Notes: a model not told the origin generated them from the letters alone. A DNA stretch of 6,332 bases from Candidatus Yanofskybacteria bacterium RIFOXYD1_FULL_42_10 (GCA_001795975.1 MGLG01000034.1:1470-7801), one strand, 5' to 3'; counted from the stretch's first letter, positions 1 through 5,546 are shown. Numbers and translations are program-made.

Positions 1-109
1 GGGATACATCGGCAACCCGGCTAAGCGGCGATTGAAAAACCATAACTAACCCGGCCGCTCCCAGCAGAATGAAGAAAACTATTACAATATAACGGATTAA
101 CAATTTCAT
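1..109 (-). CDS. Partial membrane-anchored protein N-terminus (possibly FtsH)
   Basis: An open frame begins at the ATG complementary to 107-109 and runs off the left edge after 36 codons. It begins MKLLIRYIVIVFFILLG, a lysine/arginine-flanked hydrophobic segment at residues 6-24 that would be a transmembrane anchor or uncleaved signal. A more polar stretch ending SRVADVS follows. It lies just past the NYN gene terminator and reads the same way. The Shine-Dalgarno site is weak, which lowers confidence in the start. A short N-terminal anchor followed by a segment like FQSPLSRVADVS resembles the start of FtsH-type AAA proteases, but no catalytic domain is visible, so that name is a guess. Any single-pass membrane or secreted protein is an alternative. 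Confidence 0.55.
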   Translation of the reverse strand, partial: MKLLIRYIVIVFFILLGAAGLVMVFQSPLSRVADVS

Positions 110-127
110 TATCTTAAAATTTACCAC

Positions 128-163
128 AAAAAATGAAAAAGGCAAACGAGCTTATCGTTTGCC
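128..163 (-). terminator. Intrinsic terminator of the NYN gene
   Basis: GGCAAACGA (141-149) and TCGTTTGCC (155-163) form a perfect 9-bp stem with a 5-nt loop. Read on the minus strand it is followed by TTTTTCATTTTTT (128-140). It starts 10 nt beyond the NYN stop codon, which fits rho-independent termination of that gene. Confidence 0.85.
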
Positions 164-172
164 CTTGCGGGT

Positions 173-736
173 TTACCGCACAACTTCCAGTTTGATTTTA
201 CCGGTTTCAGCCATTTCAAAGAATCTTTCTGAACACGCTTTGGCGGCGGGAACCACGGTTACCCTTTTTTGATTATGTATGGCAAAGTTTATGAGTCCTT
301 GAAAATCTGCGTCGCCGGAGACGATTGTTATATCGGTAATATCGCTGTGGATGATCAGTTTTATTGCCTCCCTTTCCATTTTTGCGTCTACCGTATCCCC
401 GTTTTTCATAATTCCGTTTTTAGTTTTTCTTGTGCATAATATCGGCAAGAAATCATGTTTATCGGATAGTTGATATATTTCTGCTCTACCTGCATAATTA
501 TCCGGAATAAACACATAAGCAAAAGCGATTATGCCTTGTTCAAGTATTGGGTTGATGAGCCAAGAAAAGTCGCTGAATTTTCTTGTGCCGCCGGGGAGGC
601 CGTCATCAAGATTCTTGTAGTCCATGAATACGGCAAAAATTCTTTTCTGCGGCGGCTGTTTGAAAATTTTTGGTTTTCTTTTCAATGTGCTCTCTGTTTT
701 TTCCGCGGTCTTAACCGGGTCCTGGGGCGAGGTCAT
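173..736 (-). CDS. NYN-domain (LabA/DUF88-like) putative ribonuclease
   Basis: The protein has 187 residues. After a basic, proline-rich tail (1-31) comes a PIN-like NYN fold. Visible acidic motifs are FMDYKNLDD (D39, with N42), GDTVDAKME (D117) and IVSGDADFQG (D142 and D144). This is the pattern of metal-binding aspartates in LabA/DUF88 NYN proteins, a family thought to cut or process RNA. No other domain follows, so it is a single-domain cytosolic protein. The start is the ATG at 736: an AAGGAGGT site (741-748) ends 4 nt upstream of it, while the in-frame GTG at 742 lies inside that site. Its predicted promoter faces away from the Nudix operon and shares a palindromic region with it. The RNA target is unknown. 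Family assignment is firm; nuclease activity is inferred from retained acidic residues. Confidence 0.88.
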   Translation of the reverse strand: MTSPQDPVKTAEKTESTLKRKPKIFKQPPQKRIFAVFMDYKNLDDGLPGGTRKFSDFSWLINPILEQGIIAFAYVFIPDNYAGRAEIYQLSDKHDFLPILCTRKTKNGIMKNGDTVDAKMEREAIKLIIHSDITDITIVSGDADFQGLINFAIHNQKRVTVVPAAKACSERFFEMAETGKIKLEVVR

Positions 737-740
737 ACTC

Positions 741-748
741 ACCTCCTT
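741..748 (-). promoter_or_regulatory. Ribosome binding site that fixes the NYN start
   Basis: The minus strand reads AAGGAGGT, a full anti-16S match, then GAGT and ATG. This spacing fits the ATG at 736. It excludes the GTG two codons upstream, because that GTG overlaps the site itself. Confidence 0.85.
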
Positions 749-755
749 GTAAAAC

Positions 756-784
756 AGTATAGATTACTTGTTTGACAAAGTCAA
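756..784 (-). promoter_or_regulatory. Promoter of the NYN gene
   Basis: On the minus strand, TTGACT (784-779), a 17-nt spacer and TATACT (761-756) match the sigma-70 consensus closely. The predicted start near 750 leaves a leader of only about 14 nt, so the Shine-Dalgarno site sits almost at the transcript 5' end. The -35 box is one base away from the -35 box of the opposing promoter. Confidence 0.75.
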
Positions 785-789
785 GTAAT
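763..789. promoter_or_regulatory. Palindromic operator candidate between divergent promoters
   Basis: Two nested inverted repeats occur here. The outer one is ATTACTTG (763-770) with CAAGTAAT (782-789), perfect 8-bp arms. The inner one is TTGAC (772-776) with GTCAA (780-784) around AAA. Both -35 boxes fall inside. A protein bound here would be expected to block both promoters. The TTGAC-n3-GTCAA form resembles operators of MarR-type dimers, but no regulator gene is in the window, and part of the symmetry arises simply because two -35 boxes face each other. Confidence 0.5.
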
Positions 790-800
790 TAATGTATATT
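772..800 (+). promoter_or_regulatory. Promoter of the Nudix/beta-CASP operon
   Basis: TTGACA (772-777), a 17-nt spacer and TATATT (795-800) form a near-consensus sigma-70 promoter. The predicted start is near the A at 807, giving a leader of about 84 nt before the Nudix gene. Confidence 0.78.
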
Positions 801-814
801 TGTTCCATTAAATT

Positions 815-831
815 CGCGCATCCGATGCGCG
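815..831 (+). other. Hairpin in the operon leader
   Basis: CGCGCAT (815-821) and ATGCGCG (825-831) form a perfect 7-bp, GC-rich stem with a 3-nt loop, starting about 8 nt into the predicted transcript. A competing 5-bp stem, ATCCG (820-824) with CGGAT (830-834), overlaps it. There is no U-run behind it, so it is not a terminator. It may protect the 5' end or be a protein site; function is unknown. Confidence 0.45.
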
Positions 832-890
832 GATTAGATCATTGAAAATAAGGATAACTGAAAGAAAAACAGGATAAAGGAGCGTGAGTC

Positions 891-1517
891 ATGAGTTTTG
901 AATTCGGAGAGCTTTCGTTTACTGTTCAGAATGTGGTAATTCAGGACGGGAAAATTTTACTGGTTCACGAGAAAGATCATGCCGGCGAGGGCGGAAGACG
1001 CCCAGGATGGAATCTTTTCGGCGGCAACACCGAGGGGTGGGATATTAACCGGACTTACCGGCAGATCATTAATTTTTTACCGGTTGAAGTGGACATCAAT
1101 TTGGACGAAGAGTTTTTTAGAAACTTTATTAGACAAGAAAGAATGGACAATGAGTTTTTTTCTTTTTTCCGGACGCATAAAGAATACGGCAATTATGTGA
1201 CTTTGCTGGGCTCAATGGTTTATTTTACGGCTATCCGCGAGGGAATAGAAGAAACCGGATTGTTGGTAAGGCCGACGGCGGTTTTATTTGAAGAGCTTAC
1301 CAAATCGGAAAACCATCGCCTTATCGTGGTGCATTCCGAAATCGTGTTAGGAAAGATAAAGAAACGCAGTTTGGAAACCGACGATTGCGGATGGTTTGAC
1401 CTTCGCAATTTGCCAGAAGGAACTTTTCCTTCTCACAGAAGCAGAATTGCTCTCGCCGTATATAAGTTGGGAATCAGGGACGAAAAGTCCGGCCAGCTTC
1501 TTGATTTATTTGTTTAG
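891..1517 (+). CDS. Nudix hydrolase with split Nudix box
   Basis: The protein has 208 residues. Residues 9-45 resemble the first strands of a Nudix fold, ending in the loop GWNLFGGNTEGWD (39-51). The catalytic helix REGIEETGL (116-124) matches the RExxEExG half of the Nudix box, with E117, E120 and E121 as likely metal ligands. In the standard motif the two halves are adjacent; here about 57 extra residues, rich in Phe, Asn and acidic residues, separate them. D51 stands where the motif usually has Glu. The C-terminal GWFDLRNLPEG and PSHR (167-183) are typical of Nudix proteins. Family members hydrolyse nucleoside diphosphates linked to another group; the substrate (nucleotide, NAD, RNA cap or other) cannot be read here. 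AAAGGAG (876-882) lies 8 nt before the ATG. It is the first gene of a three-gene operon. Confidence 0.85.
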   Translation: MSFEFGELSFTVQNVVIQDGKILLVHEKDHAGEGGRRPGWNLFGGNTEGWDINRTYRQIINFLPVEVDINLDEEFFRNFIRQERMDNEFFSFFRTHKEYGNYVTLLGSMVYFTAIREGIEETGLLVRPTAVLFEELTKSENHRLIVVHSEIVLGKIKKRSLETDDCGWFDLRNLPEGTFPSHRSRIALAVYKLGIRDEKSGQLLDLFV

Positions 1518-1526
1518 GAGGAAACA

Positions 1527-2816
1527 ATGCCAAACAAGATTTCTATTGTCGCCGGCGGCGGCGCAAATTTCATCAGCCGAAGTTTTTACGCTCTTACATG
1601 CGGTGAAACAACTATCGGAATTGATTATGGGGGCAATGTGCGGGGAGACGAAGAGCAAGAACCCGATTTTTCAGTGGCTCCCGACCTGGAATATATGTTT
1701 TATTCCCATGCTCACCGCGACCATGTGTTTAATTGGCCGCGGGTGTCACAAAGATTTCCCAAACTGAAGGCGCAATTTGCGACTCATGAAACTAAGCTTC
1801 TTGCTGTAGCGCCATTGCGGCAAGCAATCAGGCGGGCTGAACGAAAAGGCATAAAACCGCTTTTTGCCGAAGAGGAAGTTAATTCCGCTTATAACTCCAC
1901 TCAAGAAATCAGTATGGAAAAACCAATTTTTCTTCCCGAGGGAATTACTGTTTATCCCATTTCCGCCAGCCATATTCTTGGTTCAGTATCTTATCTGATT
2001 GAGTATAGGGGAGAATGGGTTTTTATCACCAACGACATTTGTTATCAGGACAGAAGCTTGATTAAGGGCGCTTTCAAAATTTCGGTTAGCGGCCGATTAA
2101 GGTTGTTGGTCAGGGAATCAACTTGTATCAACGAGATAAAGAAAGAAAGAGAAGATACCAAAAACGATTTGGTCTCCGCTACCAAGAAAGCTCTTGCTAA
2201 TGGTGAGCAGGTGCTATTTGCCACTTTGTCAATTGACCGGGCGCAGGATGTTTATATGATTTTGAAAAACGCCGGCATTGAACCCGTAATTGACGGTTCA
2301 GAAAGGGCGTTTGATGTTTATCGGAAATATTTCAAAGGAAGCGTTTTGGACGAGGCCCATATAATAGGCGGAAATCCAAAAATAAGAAATATTGAACGGG
2401 AAAATATTCGCCGCAGGGGGAAACCGGCGGTCATTATCGCGCCAGCGGGGATGCTGTTGCCCGATTCTCCTTCATCTTGGTGGGCGGAAAGATTTCTTGG
2501 TGATGAACGAAAGCATATTTTTGTCGTTTGCTACCAGGATCCGACCACTCAAGGTTTCCAGCTGCTAAACAGTGAAGTTGGTGATTTTTTGCCGTTTAAC
2601 GCCGGATTGATAAAGAGAAAGTGCGAGGTCGGGTATTTTGACCTGTCGGCGCACATGGACAAAAAAGACGGCGAAGAGCTGGAAGAACGAATGAATCCCG
2701 ATACCGTGTTTCTCGTTCACGGCGATGACAAGGAGATAGACAGTTATATCTCCGAGCATCAAAGCGACGGACGCAGGCGGATCAAAGCCCTTGTCGGGCA
2801 GGAGGTGGAAGCATGA
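1527..2816 (+). CDS. MBL-fold/beta-CASP ribonuclease (CPSF/RNase J superfamily)
   Basis: The protein has 429 residues, close to the short bacterial beta-CASP RNases and shorter than typical RNase J (about 550). All hallmark positions are visible: D33 in GIDYG (motif 1), HAHRDH at 61-66 (motif 2), H149 in SASHILGS (motif 3), D170 in ITNDI (motif 4), acidic E197 in VREST (motif A), H376 in LSAHMD (motif B) and H398 in FLVHGD (motif C). Residues about 205-330 are the beta-CASP cap, and KPAVIIAPAGML (299-310) is a typical block of this family. Two zinc ions and endo- and/or 5' exoribonuclease activity on RNA are expected from the family. After GML the usual GG-containing loop is replaced by PDSPSS. 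The Shine-Dalgarno site AGGAGG (1516-1521) overlaps the Nudix stop codon, so the two genes are probably coupled in translation. No KH domain precedes it, unlike archaeal aCPSF1. Confidence 0.9.
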   Translation: MPNKISIVAGGGANFISRSFYALTCGETTIGIDYGGNVRGDEEQEPDFSVAPDLEYMFYSHAHRDHVFNWPRVSQRFPKLKAQFATHETKLLAVAPLRQAIRRAERKGIKPLFAEEEVNSAYNSTQEISMEKPIFLPEGITVYPISASHILGSVSYLIEYRGEWVFITNDICYQDRSLIKGAFKISVSGRLRLLVRESTCINEIKKEREDTKNDLVSATKKALANGEQVLFATLSIDRAQDVYMILKNAGIEPVIDGSERAFDVYRKYFKGSVLDEAHIIGGNPKIRNIERENIRRRGKPAVIIAPAGMLLPDSPSSWWAERFLGDERKHIFVVCYQDPTTQGFQLLNSEVGDFLPFNAGLIKRKCEVGYFDLSAHMDKKDGEELEERMNPDTVFLVHGDDKEIDSYISEHQSDGRRRIKALVGQEVEA

Positions 2817-3358
2817 GTGAAAACATTCGCATAGCAAAATGGCATCCCATTTTTGGAAAAGATTTGATGGTTTCTCTTGAAGTGGTACTAAAGAAAGAAA
2901 ATGACTTTGTTTATAATTCCGAATTATTGAATGAGAATGGAAAGCAGATTTATCTTTCTGCATGTCAGCGGAAAGTTTACCAGTCAGCTATTGTTGTTGA
3001 TGCAAATGGCACAAGAACAATTAAATTTGTTCCATGCCAAGATGGAGAAGTTGAATATTACGGGTTTCAGCTGTGGGGCAGGGGGATTTCCAAGAAACCA
3101 TTCTTTGTCCGTTTTGCTCGATTCGGTGAAGATAAATCCTTTGGATTTAACAATACGAGCAAACCATATATCCGCTTGGTTCTTCTTAGCAAGGAGAAAC
3201 AAGATGAGTTTATTCCTGTTTTTGTTAAGATTTTGGATAGAGAGAGCGGAGAAATAGTATTTCTGATTTTGGAAGGATGTTTTGGCAAAGAAACTATTGA
3301 AATGACAATAAAAAGAGTTTCCGCCACAGAAGTCCCGCCGATGCTCTTAGTAGATTAA
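2813..3358 (+). CDS. Unrecognised 181-residue protein, third gene of operon
   Basis: I do not recognise a family. The start codon overlaps the beta-CASP stop as ATGA, and GGAGGTG (2801-2807) lies just upstream, so the gene is real and coupled. The protein has no signal peptide or membrane segment. It alternates short hydrophobic stretches with turns (for example SLEVVLKK, IRLVLLSK and GEIVFLILEG), which suggests a mainly beta structure. Three isolated cysteines (SACQ, VPCQ, EGCFG) do not form a zinc-knuckle pattern. Codon use is A/T-rich with AAA for most lysines. As the last gene before the terminator, co-translated with an RNase, it may be a partner or substrate adaptor, but that rests on position only. 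Confidence 0.8.
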   Translation: MSENIRIAKWHPIFGKDLMVSLEVVLKKENDFVYNSELLNENGKQIYLSACQRKVYQSAIVVDANGTRTIKFVPCQDGEVEYYGFQLWGRGISKKPFFVRFARFGEDKSFGFNNTSKPYIRLVLLSKEKQDEFIPVFVKILDRESGEIVFLILEGCFGKETIEMTIKRVSATEVPPMLLVD

Positions 3359-3372
3359 TAAAGCAACGAGTT

Positions 3373-3438
3373 GCCCTGTAATCCCTCACCAGTTTCTCAA
3401 AAGAAACTGGTGAGGGATTGACAGGGCTTTTTCTTTTT
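3373..3438 (+). terminator. Strong terminator of the Nudix/beta-CASP operon
   Basis: The arms at 3373-3397 and 3402-3427 pair over 25 bp with one bulged G (3420) and a CAAA loop, followed by TTTTTCTTTTT (3428-3438). It begins 14 nt after the stop of the 181-residue gene. Its inner 15-bp core, CCCTCACCAGTTTCT and complement, recurs in the terminator at 5335-5383. Confidence 0.92.
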
Positions 3439-3446
3439 GGTATAAT
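3418..3446 (+). promoter_or_regulatory. Consensus promoter of the 566-residue protein gene
   Basis: TTGACA (3418-3423), a 17-nt spacer and TATAAT (3441-3446) give a perfect sigma-70 match, and the TGG before the -10 box adds an extended -10 element. The -35 box lies within the descending arm of the upstream terminator and the T-tract forms most of the spacer. The predicted start is near 3453. Strong constitutive transcription is expected. Confidence 0.85.
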
Positions 3447-3452
3447 GGTGCC

Positions 3453-3605
3453 ATTGAAGCTGGGGAATGGTTCCCCGGCAAAACGGTCATTGACAACTTT
3501 TTTGAAGGAGAAAATAAGGGCAAACAAGGTTTTTCGTGTTATTTCGTAATGAAACTTTCGTAACAATTTTCAGCCCACTTTTTAAGTGGGCAAGAGGAGA
3601 CAGAA
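3453..3605 (+). other. Long structured leader of the 566-residue protein gene
   Basis: The predicted transcript has about 150 nt before the ATG. GGGGAA (3462-3467) pairs with TTCCCC (3471-3476), and GCCCACTT (3573-3580) pairs perfectly with AAGTGGGC (3584-3591). The second hairpin ends one base before the AGAGGAGA ribosome site (3593-3600). Neither hairpin has a U-run. A 25-codon frame starting GTG at 3536 (AAGG at 3526-3529) would end at the TAA at 3611-3613, overlapping the main start. The leader may control translation, but no known riboswitch or leader family is recognised. Confidence 0.45.
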
Positions 3606-5306
3606 ATGTCTAAGAACGATGAAACGATGACGAAGGAAGAGATTGAGCGGGTAGTAAGGGAACATGGTGGGAATTCGAGCATGACGATGATGGACGCCCT
3701 CAAGGCAAAGGGCGTCATCGTCGAAGAGAAGAGGGAGAAGGAAAGCAAGAAGAGTGGCAAGAGTGGTGCCAGCAAGATCCTGGCCGCGGTCGCCACGGTC
3801 CAGAAGTTCAGTTTCCAACGACCTGCTGTCCTACCGACTGTCCGGCACATTTTGGCGCCCGAAGAACGCCAGAAGGCGCTGGAAGAGCATCAAAAGGCGA
3901 TAGAGGTTGAACGGCAGAGAATGGCCGAGGAGGAAGAAGCTCTAGTCCAGTTTCGGAAGGATATCGCGCCATTGATGTCCGACCTGGTTACATCGTTACG
4001 AGACTACTCGGCAGCGCCAGCCAAGGAGCAAGAACTCGCGGAAAATAAGGAGTCAGAGCTACACAATCGCAAAGCGTTGGCCGATTTGTTCAACCAGGTT
4101 ACTGGGCGGGCGCGAGAAGTTGCGGTGAAGTGTTTTGCGGCCTCCTATGTTTTGACCTGTCCCAAGAACGGGGATGGGCAAGACCTAAAGGATGTGTTGG
4201 ACAAATTACTCAATTATGACTTTACCAAGGAGGCCACTGAACAGAGCTACGAATGCATTCCACCGGACGGAGTTCGCGCATTTGATGTGAACTACCAACT
4301 CACATCAATATTCGCGAATGACAACGAGGCAAGGGACATCATGAGGGATTTGCGATTCCTCATAAGGGAAACAAAGAAGCTTTCTCGAGCATTCTTTCGA
4401 AACAAGGAAACGGAGTTCGAAGCTAAGAACATCGACCCCATGACAAGGGAAAACCTTGTAGCGCTGGTTTACGCAGAGCCAGCCGAGAAGAGCGGGACGA
4501 TTATCTTGGACATCCCCGAACAGCCGGGAAGGGACCCGGAAGGGAAGTTCTTCGTCTACAAATCAGGACGAATTCTTGCTCAGGTGAGCGAGAACAAACT
4601 TTCGTTCGTTGAGGGCATTGGTGGTCTGCAAAAAATTGTTCAGAGGCTTGCGGAGGAAAGGGCTTTCGTGTACCTCAATCAGTTGAAGTTAAAACATGAT
4701 GTTCTCAAAGACCAACTCGAAAGAGACCAGATGAGAGAGGGAATTCGAAAGAATATCCTTGATATTCATCGGTTTACGCGACTTGGAATCCGCACGATGA
4801 GGGAGAAGGCCGAGAAGGCCGAAGCGAAGGTCAAGGTGGAAGCCGAGTTTGCGAAAGAGCGAGAGGCGGTCCTTGCCATGGCTGGCGACATCCCCATCGT
4901 TTCCAATGAGGAGTTTCTCCTTGAAGGAAAACCGGGAACGATTCTTCTGGATAACATCAATGACCCTTGGATCCGCAAGGACAAGGGGAGTAGCGGCAAG
5001 CCCGACGGCAAGCCACCCATCGAAACGGCATTTCCTCACGCGAGGAATGCTCTCGTCATTCGACAGGATAATGGGAAGATCCTCGTGAAGTGTCCCGACC
5101 GTCTCAAGAATCTGTACCAGGGAGCGCAGGAAGCTGCGCATCCCGGTGATGACAAGTTCACCAGGTTGGAATACCCTCTTGGCCTCATGTTGAGAAACAT
5201 GAGGGACATCACGAAACAGAAGGCCGACGAAAAGGCCAAGGCCGAACGACAGGCCAAAGCCGACACTGAAACCGGAACGCCGACTGAAACCGGAGCCGAA
5301 GCCTAG
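3606..5306 (+). CDS. Unrecognised 566-residue charged, coiled-coil-rich protein
   Basis: I do not recognise a family. The N-terminus (1-55) is polar and lysine/glutamate rich. Residues about 85-121 (PEERQKALEEH onward) look like a coiled coil. The middle (about 150-340) appears globular with mixed hydrophobic segments. A long helical stretch from about 345 to 427 ends in REKAEKAEAKVKVEAEF (399-415). A second globular part (about 428-530) is followed by an Ala/Lys/Glu-rich helix and a low-complexity tail with two TETG units, encoded by a repeated ACTGAAACCGGA. There is no signal peptide or membrane segment, so it is probably cytosolic. AGAGGAGA lies 5 nt before the ATG; the stop is a tandem TAG TAG. 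Lysine is nearly always AAG and third positions lean to G/C, unlike the AAA-rich neighbours. It stands alone between its own promoter and terminator. A structural, scaffold or nucleic-acid-associated role is possible but undemonstrated. Confidence 0.85.
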   Translation: MSKNDETMTKEEIERVVREHGGNSSMTMMDALKAKGVIVEEKREKESKKSGKSGASKILAAVATVQKFSFQRPAVLPTVRHILAPEERQKALEEHQKAIEVERQRMAEEEEALVQFRKDIAPLMSDLVTSLRDYSAAPAKEQELAENKESELHNRKALADLFNQVTGRAREVAVKCFAASYVLTCPKNGDGQDLKDVLDKLLNYDFTKEATEQSYECIPPDGVRAFDVNYQLTSIFANDNEARDIMRDLRFLIRETKKLSRAFFRNKETEFEAKNIDPMTRENLVALVYAEPAEKSGTIILDIPEQPGRDPEGKFFVYKSGRILAQVSENKLSFVEGIGGLQKIVQRLAEERAFVYLNQLKLKHDVLKDQLERDQMREGIRKNILDIHRFTRLGIRTMREKAEKAEAKVKVEAEFAKEREAVLAMAGDIPIVSNEEFLLEGKPGTILLDNINDPWIRKDKGSSGKPDGKPPIETAFPHARNALVIRQDNGKILVKCPDRLKNLYQGAQEAAHPGDDKFTRLEYPLGLMLRNMRDITKQKADEKAKAERQAKADTETGTPTETGAEA

Positions 5307-5334
5307 TAGGGCTTGACTCATCACAAAACTCAAA

Positions 5335-5383
5335 AGCCCCTCACCAGTTTCTTGATAGAAACTGGTGAGGGGCTCTTTTTTTT
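5335..5383 (+). terminator. Terminator of the 566-residue protein gene
   Basis: The arms at 5335-5352 and 5357-5374 form a perfect 18-bp stem with a TGAT loop, followed by C and eight T (5376-5383). It starts 28 nt past the stop codon. Four A before the stem (5331-5335 includes AAAA) could let it act weakly on minus-strand transcripts as well. It shares its 15-bp stem core with the terminator at 3373-3438. Confidence 0.93.
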
Positions 5384-5404
5384 GAATTTATTGAATATTA
5401 CTCC

Positions 5405-5546
5405 AAGGACAGACTCCTTAAAGTACCGATAGTTGATTTCTTCCAGCGAGAAATCACTATCTACATTCTCGGAATTTTGTCCCCCGCCAACGGCGGGGGA
5501 ACCGTGCCAAAATTCCTGCGAAAGTTACTTTAAGGGGTCTGTTCTT
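5405..5546 (+). repeat. 142-nt three-way-junction inverted-repeat element
   Basis: Outer arms 5405-5425 and 5526-5546 pair over 21 uninterrupted positions: 19 Watson-Crick and two G-U pairs (5408 with 5543, 5415 with 5536) when read as plus-strand RNA. Inside are two hairpins. Hairpin I (5428-5461) has 13 bp, one bulged T and a 7-nt loop. Hairpin II (5471-5516) has a 9-bp lower stem GGAATTTTG/CAAAATTCC, a 9-bp GC-rich upper stem (5480-5488 with 5492-5500), an AAC loop and a 7-nt bulge. There is no open frame. Candidates are a REP/MITE-like element of the kind moved by Y1 (RAYT or IS200-like) transposases, or a structured non-coding RNA. No transposase gene is in the window. The fold is read by eye. 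Confidence 0.7.

Noticed and set aside
740..742. GTG start of the NYN gene two codons upstream of the ATG
   Set aside because: It lies within the Shine-Dalgarno sequence; the ATG at 736 has correct spacing.
470..775. 101-codon plus-strand frame
   Set aside because: It is antisense to the NYN gene, lacks a ribosome site and has no recognisable protein features.
3490..3518. Second TTGACA in the leader of the 566-residue gene as a promoter
   Set aside because: The position 17 nt downstream reads AATAAG, a poor -10 box, and the consensus promoter at 3418-3446 already explains the gene.
3505..3563. AAGGAG in the leader (3505-3510) and a four-codon ATG frame at 3549
   Set aside because: No start codon follows the AAGGAG at a usable distance, and the tiny frame has no ribosome site.
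4689..5333. 214-codon minus-strand frame
   Set aside because: It is antisense to the 566-residue gene; it is a by-product of that gene's G/C-leaning third positions and would start inside the terminator region.
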